Shown here in pieces: positions 17,643 through 27,203 of a DNA stretch of 64,000 bases. The stretch covers positions 496,001-560,000 of the forward strand of contig NZ_VWOX01000002.1 in NCBI RefSeq assembly GCF_008629675.1. The letters run 5' to 3'. The DNA is from Roseiconus nitratireducens (lineage in GTDB: Bacteria > Planctomycetota > Planctomycetia > Pirellulales > Pirellulaceae). The notes under the pieces were generated by a model. That model did not search any database, was not told where the DNA came from, and saw nothing but the letters and a program-made list of their open reading frames with translations. Made by a program: the position numbers and the translations under genes. How positions within the stretch are numbered: the first letter of the stretch is position 1; each line of letters starts with the position of its first letter.

Positions 17643-20600
17643 TCAAGGTGAAAGATCGGCCAGCGATTCGATCGGATGCGCCGGCCAAACGTGCGTGTCG
17701 GAATAGCCGCCGCCGGTCAGTAGCTGCCGGCGGTGGGCGTCGAAAAACAGACAGGCGTGATTGTCCTTGGCAACCTCCAACGCGCCCATTTCTCGACCAC
17801 TTTCCACGTCCCAAAATCGCATGGTGGCATCGTCGGCAATGGTCACCAGCGTCCGATCGTCGTCGATGAATTGACAATCTTCCACACGCGCCCGGTGCCC
17901 GCGGTACCGTCGAATCGGATCCCCACCGATCAGGCTTGGGTCGGAGTGGCGCAAAGTCACCAGACCGTCTTGGTGTGCCACGGCCAGGATTCGGCCGTTG
18001 TTCGAGTACGCGATCGCCGGGGACATCTCCGCATGCATGCAAGGCACGCGGGTGATCAGCTCATGGTTCGTCGCATCAAACAACAGGATCTCTTGAAAGG
18101 TCGTGACCGCCAGTGTCTGACCGTCCGGTGACAGCACGAAGCGATGTGCCCCTTCCCGCGGCAGCAGCATTGTTTGCTGGAGCGTCCAGTCTTCCGTTTC
18201 GAAGGCGAGAATCCGATCATTGAACAACGTCCACAAGATCGTCCCCTCGGCGTTGAACAGCACCGATGCGATGTTTTTCTCGGCGTAGTCCGTGGGAATG
18301 GATCGCGTCTGTTTGGTGTTGTCCATCGAAACCACCACCAGCTCACCTCCGGAACCGGCCACCAGGACGCGGTCATCCGGCGACACCGCAAACGCGTTGG
18401 AATGATGGCGTTGGACGCTGGCCAGAGTTTTGCTCTGCAACGTTCTCAGATTCAATCGGTCCAATTGCCCACCGTCTCGGCGGAGGTACAACACGTCGGC
18501 GTTGGAAGCCGGCTGAACCATCGCAACGGCGGACGGTGAAACCGTGCGTTGTCGGTCACGAATCTGGGCTAAATCCCATCGTTTGGCGGTTCCGTCCTCC
18601 GATGCCGCGAGCAGCCAGTCATCGGTAAACCGCACACTCGTCAAACGCCGGCCACTGGTCACGATCACAACGGGATCGGGAAATGCGTCTTTTTCAATCT
18701 GCTTCCAGTTCAGACCCCGCAGGTTCCAGTAGTACAACAGTCCACAATCGCATCCCAAAGCAATCTGGTCACCGGCGGCCGACATCGCGACGCAGCGTAC
18801 ACGCCCCCGGGTCTGATTCCAAAAGTATTCCGCATGACCGGTTTTCACATTGACCAACGCAAAGTCGTCGCCGCTAACGGCAACGGCTTTGTCTCCGCTG
18901 GCGGAAATCGCGAACGTATCGAGGGAGAACCGAAGATCCAATCGCTCGACTTCCTCCAGCGACGGGACGGCCCAACGTGCCAGGTACTGTCGATGATCAC
19001 GTCCGTGAATGATTCGCAACACCGCAAAGAGCTGCTCACCGTCAGCCGAAAAAGCCAACGATTCATTCCTGGACCCGGTCGGGATGGTCCCCAGCAGTTT
19101 GCCATCGGCGGCATGCACATGAACGTCGTGATACCGCGATCCGGTCGCGACCCAACGTCCGTCCGGTGAATGAGCGATGGACTCGACCGTGTCGTTGTGC
19201 CAGGCCAGTTGGTGGACACACTCTCCCGTCTCCACATCGCGCGTCACGACGGCATTGATGCCGACCAACGGCTTGGGGCTGATCGTGAAGGAAGTCCCGT
19301 CAGGCGAAATATCCATTCCATCCAGACAGCCGGCAAAGGGCAGCACGTCCACCGATTCGCCTGTGTCGGGATTCCAGCGACGGACGGTCCCGTCGCTGCC
19401 CACCGTGACGATTTCGTTCCGGGACGACGAATAGCGAACCTCGTTGACCGGGCCTTCGTGTCCGACCATCTCAACCGCCTCAGGCGGCCGAACCAGGTGA
19501 TACAACAACCACCAGCCGGTTCGGCGCCGATCCTCACCGCCAGCCCACGGAAGCTGCTGCGCAAGGAACTGCTGCGCGATATCGAAATCTCGGTCGTGGT
19601 ACGCGTCGAACGCGTCGGCAATGTCGGCCAGATACAGCTGGTTCATTGACACCCAGTTGGTTTGATCCAGCTCCGCGAGCGCCTGTCGCTCGGCTTGGGT
19701 GGCACGTTCCGTCTTGACCAACAGCTGCGCAAGCCGGTTATTCATCGCAGCCATCTGGCGGCCGTACAGAAACTGTAGCGAAATCACGCTACTGATCAGG
19801 AACACGGTCCCCAGCAAACTGACCAACGTCCGCCGCGGGTGCCGGGCGACCCAGCGCACCACGCGATCCGCCGCACCCGGCAATCGTGCATGAATCGGGA
19901 CACCGGCAGCGAAGCGGCGCAAGTCTTCGGCCATTTCGTGAGCGGTTTCGTATCGATCGGCGGGCGAATATGCCATCGCCTTCAGGATGATCGCCTCCAA
20001 CGATCTGGGAATGTCGTGACGGATCCGCGATGGCGGCGTGACCTGCCCCGCCGCGATTTCCAGCAAGACGCGAAAACGATCACCCTGGTAAGGACGCCGC
20101 AATGTGACCCACTCGTACAGGGTCGCGCCGAGGGAATAGATATCGGTGTGGTGATCAACCTTGTCGACCGAACCGGTCGCCTGTTCGGGACTCATGTAGT
20201 TCGGTGTCCCGATGATCTGGCTGGTTTTGGTCAACACCGTCTGTGTGTCGGTTGCGGATGCCAAACCGAAATCCGTCAACCACAGTTTGCCAGAAACGTC
20301 GATCATCAAATTCGACGGTTTGACGTCCCGATGGACAACTCCCCGGCTGTGCGCGTGGTGCAACGCCTCGGCAATCGTCGCGATTCCCGAAGCGATCTCC
20401 GTCAAGCGTTGGTAGCGGTCCGCCTTGGCGTCGACATGGAACGCCAGTTCCTGATCATCGGCGTCGCTGTTTTCGCGGCCCGGAGCTGTGACAACCGTGG
20501 CGACCGAAATCTCCGCGTCCTTTCTCCACTTGCGAATCCGCTCGGACAGCGACCGCCCCTCAATGCGTTTCATCGCCAGGTAAGGCGTTCCGTCGTGGGT

Positions 20601-21272
20601 GCCATAGTCACAAAGCGGAACAATGTTCTGGTGATCCAACGATCGAATCGTTTCAGATTCCCGGCGAAACCGTTGGCGGATATCGGGTTCATTCGCAGCG
20701 GCGGCGTTAAGAATCTTCAGCGCAACCGTTTCTTGGGCTCCTTCGACCGCGGCTTCGTAGACAATCGACATGCCCCCCTGGCCGATGCGTCGGACGATCT
20801 GATAAGGCCCGATCCGTGTCCCCTCGGGATGCGAGTCGCTATCGGAATCCGATCCCGTTTGGGACGGAGTGAGCTCAAACTGAAAATCCATCGAATCATC
20901 CGCGCCCCGGTCAGTCTCCTGAGACTCGAATTCGGAGGAACCAGGTCCCCGAAGATCGGGCGAGATTTCGGCGCCGCCGGGGTCATCTTCCTGGCGTTCC
21001 AGATCGGGGCGTTCCCGTTCGGGGCCATCGGTTTCGGGGCGATCCAACTGGTGGCGCTGCATGTGCTGTGGGTCGGCACGGTGAATTGGCGTATCCGCCA
21101 ATTCGCTCTCCCGGTGCGATTGCCGGTAGGACTCCACAAACCTCAAGAATGCGTCGCGATGTTCTGGAAATTTCGAAACCATCGCCTGGGGCACCACGTG
21201 TTTGCCATGGTGCTCCGACTCCAGAAACCCGGCAATCAGTTCATCAAGCGTCGTCGAATGCTGCTTCTTCAT
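17643..21272 (-). CDS. Membrane Ser/Thr protein kinase with WD40 sensor domain
   Basis: A 1209-residue fusion. Residues 1-150 are a short helical start and a very acidic linker. The kinase domain spans about 154-455: glycine loop IGQGGMSIVYEA, Lys186 in VALKIL, HRDVKPSN with Asp316, DFG at 334-336 and the GTPNYMSPEQ activation segment, all intact. One transmembrane helix lies at about 481-503. The remainder is a WD40-type propeller with blades such as EIVTVGSDGTVRRWNPDTGE, WVATGSRYHDVHVH and LVTIADDATMRFWDVESG, presumably on the far side of the membrane. The layout is a receptor-like kinase common in planctomycetes. I use the ATG at 21272; a TTG at 21284 is also in frame. It faces the HEAT-repeat gene tail to tail; the input signal is unknown. 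Confidence 0.93.
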   Translation of the reverse strand: MKKQHSTTLDELIAGFLESEHHGKHVVPQAMVSKFPEHRDAFLRFVESYRQSHRESELADTPIHRADPQHMQRHQLDRPETDGPERERPDLERQEDDPGGAEISPDLRGPGSSEFESQETDRGADDSMDFQFELTPSQTGSDSDSDSHPEGTRIGPYQIVRRIGQGGMSIVYEAAVEGAQETVALKILNAAAANEPDIRQRFRRESETIRSLDHQNIVPLCDYGTHDGTPYLAMKRIEGRSLSERIRKWRKDAEISVATVVTAPGRENSDADDQELAFHVDAKADRYQRLTEIASGIATIAEALHHAHSRGVVHRDVKPSNLMIDVSGKLWLTDFGLASATDTQTVLTKTSQIIGTPNYMSPEQATGSVDKVDHHTDIYSLGATLYEWVTLRRPYQGDRFRVLLEIAAGQVTPPSRIRHDIPRSLEAIILKAMAYSPADRYETAHEMAEDLRRFAAGVPIHARLPGAADRVVRWVARHPRRTLVSLLGTVFLISSVISLQFLYGRQMAAMNNRLAQLLVKTERATQAERQALAELDQTNWVSMNQLYLADIADAFDAYHDRDFDIAQQFLAQQLPWAGGEDRRRTGWWLLYHLVRPPEAVEMVGHEGPVNEVRYSSSRNEIVTVGSDGTVRRWNPDTGESVDVLPFAGCLDGMDISPDGTSFTISPKPLVGINAVVTRDVETGECVHQLAWHNDTVESIAHSPDGRWVATGSRYHDVHVHAADGKLLGTIPTGSRNESLAFSADGEQLFAVLRIIHGRDHRQYLARWAVPSLEEVERLDLRFSLDTFAISASGDKAVAVSGDDFALVNVKTGHAEYFWNQTRGRVRCVAMSAAGDQIALGCDCGLLYYWNLRGLNWKQIEKDAFPDPVVIVTSGRRLTSVRFTDDWLLAASEDGTAKRWDLAQIRDRQRTVSPSAVAMVQPASNADVLYLRRDGGQLDRLNLRTLQSKTLASVQRHHSNAFAVSPDDRVLVAGSGGELVVVSMDNTKQTRSIPTDYAEKNIASVLFNAEGTILWTLFNDRILAFETEDWTLQQTMLLPREGAHRFVLSPDGQTLAVTTFQEILLFDATNHELITRVPCMHAEMSPAIAYSNNGRILAVAHQDGLVTLRHSDPSLIGGDPIRRYRGHRARVEDCQFIDDDRTLVTIADDATMRFWDVESGREMGALEVAKDNHACLFFDAHRRQLLTGGGYSDTHVWPAHPIESLADLSP

Positions 21273-21823
21273 CGGTCGGTCCAATCAAGCCTCACTTAGA
21301 CGAGGGCGATCGGTCGATTCGTCGAACGTTCTCAAAGGTGCCAATCAGAGAAATCGGGGCGGTGCCACTGTACGATGAATGCGGTCGTCATGAGAGATAA
21401 GAATGACAAGTTCGCGCTCGATTTGCCGCTGCGGATTCCCGATGGCGACCAGATCCGGCGCAGCCCCGCGATTGAGCACCTGCGATCTTATCGGATCCGC
21501 CTGAATGCGGCCTCTGACTCGAGCGTTCAGCCTACTACTGTACAGATAATTCCACCGGAGAAAATGAAAAAAACTGGAATCGGCCGCCATCCAAGGTTTC
21601 GCCGGCCCGGTTGGGCGAGTGAAACCGAGATGCCGTGAATCCGTTCAAAAATTTGTGCCGTTACGCACACAGGTGTAAACTGCATCATCCCACCCGGACG
21701 CCCGCCCCCTGCCCCTTTCAGAGCGTCCACCCAAAAGCCACTACGTGGCAATGAGGCAACCACGTCCGCCGTTAAGCGTCGCACGTCCCGCTTCACCCCC
21801 GCCCGCACTGCTGCCCCACACAC
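21273..21823. other. Divergent intergenic region, no gene seen
   Basis: About 550 bases between the kinase gene and the next PSCyt1 operon. Short open frames on both strands have no domain, signal peptide or ribosome site that I can support. It should contain promoters for both directions. No palindromic repeat of the kinds found elsewhere in the window was recognised here. Confidence 0.4.
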
Positions 21824-24691
21824 ATGACTCGAACGTCCACCAGCCGCTGGTGCCAGCCCGCGAACCGGAAAGCGATGCTAGCGAACGCGTCGATCATTCT
21901 GTGCGTCGCGGCTGTGGTTGCACTGGACACCTTCCGGGTCGATGCGGGCGAACCACCGATCGAACTTTCCGAGCGGGAATTCTTTGAACGTGAAATCCGG
22001 CCCCTGCTGGTCGAACACTGCGATGCCTGCCACAACCAGCAGGAGCAGCGTGGGGGGCTTCGCTTGGACGTTCGACAAGGCTGGGCCACTGGCGGCGATT
22101 CCGGTCCTGCGATCGTTCCGGGTGATCCGGAGTCCAGTTTGCTCATCCGAGCGGTTCGCTACGGCGATCCTCATTTGCAAATGCCGCCGGATGGAAGGCT
22201 GTCTCCGGACACCGTGGCCACGCTGGAACGCTGGGTGACCCGAGGTGCTCCGGATCCGCGTTCTTCAGAAGTCAGCGAGCCGATTGGTGAGACCGACGCC
22301 TCTGCAATCACGCGGAGCAAATCGTTCTGGTCCTTTCAACCGCTTTCCAGTCCGCCGGTCCCGACCAACCGCGATTCGTCATGGCCGACGACGCCCGTCG
22401 ACCAATTCATCCTCAAGCAGTTGCAGGACCGAGGCCTTGCTCCAGCGCGCGCGGCGGACAAGCGGACGTTGATTCGCCGGGTCACCTTCGACCTGACGGG
22501 ACTGCCCCCGACATCCAGTGAGGTCGAAGCTTTTGTTGCCGACCGATCTGAGCGCGCCTACGACAAGGTGGTCCACCGGCTGCTTTGCTCGCCCTCTTAC
22601 GGCGAGCGTTGGGGCCGGCATTGGCTGGACGTGGCCCGCTATGCCGACTCCAACGGATTGGATGAAAACCTGGCGTACGGCAATGCCTGGCGTTATCGCG
22701 ATTATGTGATCTCTTCGTTCAACGAGGACAAACCGTTCGACCAATTCTTGATCGAGCAGATCGCCGGGGACCTGCTGCCGCGAGCCGATCGGGAAACGCG
22801 GACCGCGACGGGCTTTCTGGCGTTGGGCGCCAAGGTGCTTGCCGAACCAGATCGCGAAAAGCTGGTGATGGACACCATCGACGAACAGATCGACACGACC
22901 GGAAAAGCATTCTTGGGAATGACGCTTGGCTGCGCCCGCTGCCACGACCACAAATTCGATCCGATCCGGCAACAAGACTACTACGCACTGGCTGCGATTT
23001 TTAAAAGCACCAAGACGTTTGGTGATACCAACCAAGGCGCCATCCGACACTGGTTCGAACATTCATTTGCGACCGACCAGGAGCGTCAGAAGATCAAAGA
23101 AGTCGATGACCGCATCGCGCAAGCCCAACGCGCCGCGACGGCATTCAAGAATCAATCCATGTCCGACGTGCGACAGCAGGCGGTGGAGCGAGCCGCTCAG
23201 TATCTGGGCGCAGCGGCCCGTTTCGAGCCTTCGACATCGCTTTCCCAAGTGGCGACGATTGCCAAACGCGATGGGCTGCATCCACGCATCCTGCATCATT
23301 GTCGACTTCATCTGCAATACCGTGAAAAGGATCCGATCGTTGCGAAGTGGCGAGCACTTGCCGCGACGATGTCACCGGAACAGTTGGAATCCTATTTCAC
23401 AAACCTCTTTCGCATTGCCCGGCAGGAGCCTGACGACCGCCAACGGGCGGAGCAAGAAACCGAACCCGCGGCGCCGAAGGAAAAGGCTCGAACCGACCCG
23501 AATGACTCCCCTCCCGACTTCGATTCGCAACTGATCGCCCAGGCCCACGCCGCATTGAAAGATCCATCGGGGCTGATCAGCGTGCCGCCGCAGCCCGAAC
23601 ACGCGTTCGCCCCCGAAACGCTTGCCGAGTACAACCGTTTGATGGAGAAGGCGCGACTGATCGAGAGCGGAGCGCCGGATGAAACCGCTGCCATGGGCGT
23701 TTCTGACGCATCGGTCTTTGAGGAATTGCCGGTTCATATCCGCGGCAGCCATCACAATTTGGGCGCTCCGGTTCGCCGTGCGTTCCCCCAAGTGATGCGC
23801 ACCTCCGCCGTACCGCCGGTGTTGCCGCGTGGTCAAAGTGGCCGGCTGCAACTGGCGCGCTGGATGGCCGATAGCCGACACCCGTTGACCGCAAGGGTGT
23901 ACGTCAATCGGATCTGGGGTTGGCACTTCGGAAACGCTATCGTGCGGACCACTGAGAATTTTGGGAAATTGGGCGACCGTCCCAGTCACCCCGAACTTTT
24001 GGATTGGCTGACACGTTTCTTTATCGAATCCGGGTGGTCGACCAAGGAACTCCACCGCGTGATTGTGCTCTCAAGCACCTATCGGATGCAGAGTCGTTCG
24101 GATCTTGAGGAAGCGGCCGAGTCGTTCGATCCGGAGAACCGTCTGCTTTGGAAATTCCCACGTCGACGATTGGATGCGGAACAGCTTCGCGATGCGTTGC
24201 TGATGGTCTCCGGCCGTTTGGACCGTACCCCGGGTGGAAAGTCCGTCCCGTTGCGAAATCGCCAGTTCGTCTTCAACCACACCTCGGTCGACCACACGAA
24301 GTACGACAGCCTGCGCCGCGCTGTCTATCTGCCGGTGATCCGCAACAACCTGTATCCGTTCTTTCGGCAGTTTGACTTTCCCGATCCGACGATGCCCACC
24401 GGTCGTCGGGCCGAAACGGTGGTCGCCCCACAGTCCCTGCTGATGATGAACGATCCGCTGGTACTGGACGCGGCCCAGGGATTGGCCGAACACATTCTTC
24501 GCGCGGCCCCCACCGATGAAGCCCGAATTGCGGCGGTCTACCGCAGAACACTGTCGCGGGAACCCGAAGCGGACGAGATCGAACAGGCCAACCAATTCTT
24601 GGACGATGTGGTCTCACTCGAACCGACAGCACGCTGGACGTTGTTTTGCCAGGCGTTGTTGATTAGCAACGAATTCCTGTACCTGAGATGA
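21824..24691 (+). CDS. PSCyt1-DUF1549-DUF1553 secreted c-type cytochrome-like protein
   Basis: A 955-residue protein, paralogous in layout to the one at 1265-4159. Signal segment at about residues 17-41, haem motif CDACH (Cys66, Cys69, His70) in LLVEHCDACHNQQ, DUF1549 (TLIRRVTFDLTGLPP, YGERWGRHWLDVARYADSNG, CARCHDHKFDPI) and DUF1553 (ARVYVNRIWGWHFGNAIVRT, FPRRRLDAEQLRDALLMVSG, RRAETVVAPQSLLMMNDP). Between the two DUFs is a charged, Gln/Lys/Glu-rich helical stretch with a run of Glu and Ala-Pro. Its stop overlaps the start of a DUF1501 gene by four bases (ATGA), tighter than the first pair in this window. The enzyme activity, if any, is unknown. Confidence 0.94.
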   Translation: MTRTSTSRWCQPANRKAMLANASIILCVAAVVALDTFRVDAGEPPIELSEREFFEREIRPLLVEHCDACHNQQEQRGGLRLDVRQGWATGGDSGPAIVPGDPESSLLIRAVRYGDPHLQMPPDGRLSPDTVATLERWVTRGAPDPRSSEVSEPIGETDASAITRSKSFWSFQPLSSPPVPTNRDSSWPTTPVDQFILKQLQDRGLAPARAADKRTLIRRVTFDLTGLPPTSSEVEAFVADRSERAYDKVVHRLLCSPSYGERWGRHWLDVARYADSNGLDENLAYGNAWRYRDYVISSFNEDKPFDQFLIEQIAGDLLPRADRETRTATGFLALGAKVLAEPDREKLVMDTIDEQIDTTGKAFLGMTLGCARCHDHKFDPIRQQDYYALAAIFKSTKTFGDTNQGAIRHWFEHSFATDQERQKIKEVDDRIAQAQRAATAFKNQSMSDVRQQAVERAAQYLGAAARFEPSTSLSQVATIAKRDGLHPRILHHCRLHLQYREKDPIVAKWRALAATMSPEQLESYFTNLFRIARQEPDDRQRAEQETEPAAPKEKARTDPNDSPPDFDSQLIAQAHAALKDPSGLISVPPQPEHAFAPETLAEYNRLMEKARLIESGAPDETAAMGVSDASVFEELPVHIRGSHHNLGAPVRRAFPQVMRTSAVPPVLPRGQSGRLQLARWMADSRHPLTARVYVNRIWGWHFGNAIVRTTENFGKLGDRPSHPELLDWLTRFFIESGWSTKELHRVIVLSSTYRMQSRSDLEEAAESFDPENRLLWKFPRRRLDAEQLRDALLMVSGRLDRTPGGKSVPLRNRQFVFNHTSVDHTKYDSLRRAVYLPVIRNNLYPFFRQFDFPDPTMPTGRRAETVVAPQSLLMMNDPLVLDAAQGLAEHILRAAPTDEARIAAVYRRTLSREPEADEIEQANQFLDDVVSLEPTARWTLFCQALLISNEFLYLR

Positions 24692-26148
24692 ATCACGTGA
24701 GCGGATCTCAAGTTTCCTCCGATCAACGGCTGTTGGCGGCGCAACACCGTCGCCAGATGTTGAAGACGTCGGCGCTAGGATTTGGACAGTTGGCGTTCTC
24801 GGCATTGCTTCGTGATAGCGTGGCGGCGGAGCCCTCAGCGGCGGGCCGCGAGAACCCGTTGGCGGCCAAGCCCGCTCACTTTCCGGCCCGGGCCAAGCGG
24901 ATTCTGTTCCTGTTCATGAAGGGGGGGCCCTCGCACGTTGACACGTTTGACCCCAAGCCGGCGTTGGATCGGTACGACGGAAAACCACCACCGTTCGCCC
25001 TTCCGGAAGTGACCTTTGCGAAGCAGGGGCATCTGTTGAAATCGCCCTGGAAATTCAAGCAATACGGCCAGTCGGGATTGCCTGTCAGCGACCTGTTCCC
25101 ACATACCGCTCGCCACGCCGACGACCTCTGCATCCTGCGTTCGGTTCACGGAACCAACCCCGCGCATGGCGGAGCGTCATTGAAACTGCACACCGGCTCG
25201 GATCAGTTTGTTCGTCCCAGCCTCGGTGCCTGGCTGACATACGGGCTTGGCAGCGAGAATGAGAACCTGCCAGCGTTTGTCACGATCTGTCCCACCCTGG
25301 CGCACGGCGGCGTCAACAATTGGGGCGCCGCGTTCCTGCCGGCTCATTGCCAGGGGACGCCCATTGGGAACGCCAGCCTGGACTCCAAGCAGGCCAAGGT
25401 CAAACATGTTCGCAATCCGCGATTTCCCGCCGACGTGCAACGAAAGCAGCTGGACCTGCTGAAACGGATGAACCAGGACGACCTGAAACGGACGGGGCCG
25501 GACCCGACGCTGCAGGCCCGCTTGGATTCCTTTGAGTTGGCTTTCCGGATGCAAACGTCGATCCCACAGTTGCAGGACCTGAACCGAGAAACTGAATCGA
25601 CGCGACGCGCCTATGGTGTTGATGATCCGGTGACCGAGGACTTCGGACGGCAATGTTTGATGGCGCGGCGATTCCTGGAAGCCGGTGTGCGGTTCGTCCA
25701 GGTGACGCACAGCGACAGTGAAGTTCAATGGGACCAGCACTCCAATCTGTACCGCGGTCACACCAAGAACGCAGCCGAAGTCGACAAACCCATTGCCGGA
25801 TTGCTTCAAGATCTGAAGGAACGCGGACTACTTGATGAAACACTGGTGCTGTGGGGCGGAGAGTTCGGCCGCACGCCGACCGCTCAGGGCAACAACGGGC
25901 GCGACCACAATCCTCACGGTTTCACTCTGTGGATGGCGGGCGGCGGTGTCAAAGCCGGCTACGCTTACGGCGCGACCGACGAATTCGGGTATTACGCCGT
26001 CGAGAACAAAATGCACGTTCACGACCTGCATGCGACGATTCTGCACCTGATGGGCATCGATCATCGTCAGCTGACCTACCGTCACGCCGGACGGGACTTT
26101 CGCTTGACGGACGTGGCCGGCGTGGTCGCGGAAGAGATACTCGCTTGA
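24688..26148 (+). CDS. DUF1501 family secreted protein
   Basis: A 486-residue complete member of the family truncated at the left edge of the window. A twin-arginine-like start (HRRQMLKTSALGFGQLAF) is followed by MKGGPSHVDTFDPKPALDRY, SGLPVSDLFPHTARHADDLC, HGGASLKLHTGSDQFVRPS, LWGGEFGRTPTAQGNNGRD and HDLHATILHLMGIDH. Histidine and aspartate positions resemble metal ligands of alkaline phosphatase-like proteins, but no reaction is known. Start and upstream stop overlap by four bases, so it is co-translated with the PSCyt1/DUF1549 protein. Confidence 0.94.
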   Translation: MNHVSGSQVSSDQRLLAAQHRRQMLKTSALGFGQLAFSALLRDSVAAEPSAAGRENPLAAKPAHFPARAKRILFLFMKGGPSHVDTFDPKPALDRYDGKPPPFALPEVTFAKQGHLLKSPWKFKQYGQSGLPVSDLFPHTARHADDLCILRSVHGTNPAHGGASLKLHTGSDQFVRPSLGAWLTYGLGSENENLPAFVTICPTLAHGGVNNWGAAFLPAHCQGTPIGNASLDSKQAKVKHVRNPRFPADVQRKQLDLLKRMNQDDLKRTGPDPTLQARLDSFELAFRMQTSIPQLQDLNRETESTRRAYGVDDPVTEDFGRQCLMARRFLEAGVRFVQVTHSDSEVQWDQHSNLYRGHTKNAAEVDKPIAGLLQDLKERGLLDETLVLWGGEFGRTPTAQGNNGRDHNPHGFTLWMAGGGVKAGYAYGATDEFGYYAVENKMHVHDLHATILHLMGIDHRQLTYRHAGRDFRLTDVAGVVAEEILA

Positions 26149-26176
26149 TCGGCCGTCGCAACGCTCTCGGCCGGAT

Positions 26177-27184
26177 TCACGTGCGGAAGATTTGGAACTG
26201 CTGATGCGGCTTCGTACCGCGTCCGAAACGGAGCGCGGGCAACGCGTCAAACTTTGCTGCCACCTGCTGAGCCTGGGCAGGATTGCACGCTCCCGGGTGC
26301 ACCAGCAACAGATAGCGGCATCGCAAGGTTTCGCCGCGCGTCAATTCGATGCCCGAGTGCCGTGAAAGCGACGGACCGATCCATCCGTCATCGCGGACGT
26401 GCCAACTTGCCGCGGAGTCCGAACCGTGACCGGGGTTCTCCGCGTGGTCGATCAGTGTCAAACCTTCGATCACTGCCTGGCCCTGCGCATCGGTTCCGAT
26501 CGGTCCGCTGTAGTCGACCCAACGGTTGGGGCGTCCAAAGAGTTGCTGTTCGCCCTGTCGACCGTCCGCACCGGTGATCGTTCCCTGACCAAACACGACC
26601 GACAGCGTTTTCGCGACGCGGAGCCCCAGAATGCCGAAATTGCTTTGACGAAATTCGACTCCCTCAGCGTCGGACCGAAAATCACTCTGCAGTTCAAGCG
26701 TCCAGGCGTCCGGGCTTCCATCGACCGACAGCTGAGAATCGGAATCGCCGGGCCGGATCGTTGCAAACACATCCTGTGTCAACAAAGGCGACGGATCATG
26801 GCCGTCCCGCCAAACCAACCGAAATGCCACCGTGGCCGACGCATCGTCTTCTTCAATCGCGTGCCATTGTGTCTGTTCAATCACCGCATCGGTGTTCTCT
26901 GACCAGAAGTCAATCCCCAACAAATCGTGATGGGCAAACCAGAACGAACGGTGGTGATCATGGTTGGGCGCGCCGGGATGCCCCATCCGAGTCAGACTGA
27001 CGTTTCCCGGCCCGTTGATCGGATAAAAGTAGGGTCGCGGCACATCACTGGGGAAATGCCAGCGAGTCCGCTCGTTTCCATCGATCAACAGTTGGAACTG
27101 CCGCCCTGGGAGCGGCAAGATCTGGCATCGGGTCATGGGACGCAGATGTTGCGACGGCTGCGCAGTTTGGTTTTTGTCGGCCAT
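26177..27184 (-). CDS. PmoA-like family protein (DUF6807)
   Basis: A cytoplasmic-looking protein of 335 residues with no signal peptide. It matches the family named PmoA-like for historical reasons: RPYFYPINGPGNVSLTRMGH, then NHDHHRSFWFAHHDLLGIDFW, FGILGLRVAKTLSV, RWVDYSGPIG and LTLIDHAENPGHG. The conserved His cluster NHDHHRS may bind metal. The family is not a methane monooxygenase subunit, and it is often found near sugar catabolic genes in planctomycetes and Bacteroidetes. It begins 19 bases after the sulfatase stop on the same strand, so the two are probably one operon. A GTG at 27193 is an alternative start. Function is uncertain. Confidence 0.85.
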   Translation of the reverse strand: MADKNQTAQPSQHLRPMTRCQILPLPGRQFQLLIDGNERTRWHFPSDVPRPYFYPINGPGNVSLTRMGHPGAPNHDHHRSFWFAHHDLLGIDFWSENTDAVIEQTQWHAIEEDDASATVAFRLVWRDGHDPSPLLTQDVFATIRPGDSDSQLSVDGSPDAWTLELQSDFRSDAEGVEFRQSNFGILGLRVAKTLSVVFGQGTITGADGRQGEQQLFGRPNRWVDYSGPIGTDAQGQAVIEGLTLIDHAENPGHGSDSAASWHVRDDGWIGPSLSRHSGIELTRGETLRCRYLLLVHPGACNPAQAQQVAAKFDALPALRFGRGTKPHQQFQIFRT

Positions 27185-27203
27185 GATGTTCACTGGGGGT
27201 TCG

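Noticed and set aside
21375..21638. Small open frames in the gap before the second PSCyt1 module
   Set aside because: Competing frames on both strands, no ribosome site and no recognisable product.
26177..27184. Methane monooxygenase subunit suggested by the PmoA name
   Set aside because: The protein is soluble with no membrane helices and belongs to DUF6807; no pmoB or pmoC is present.
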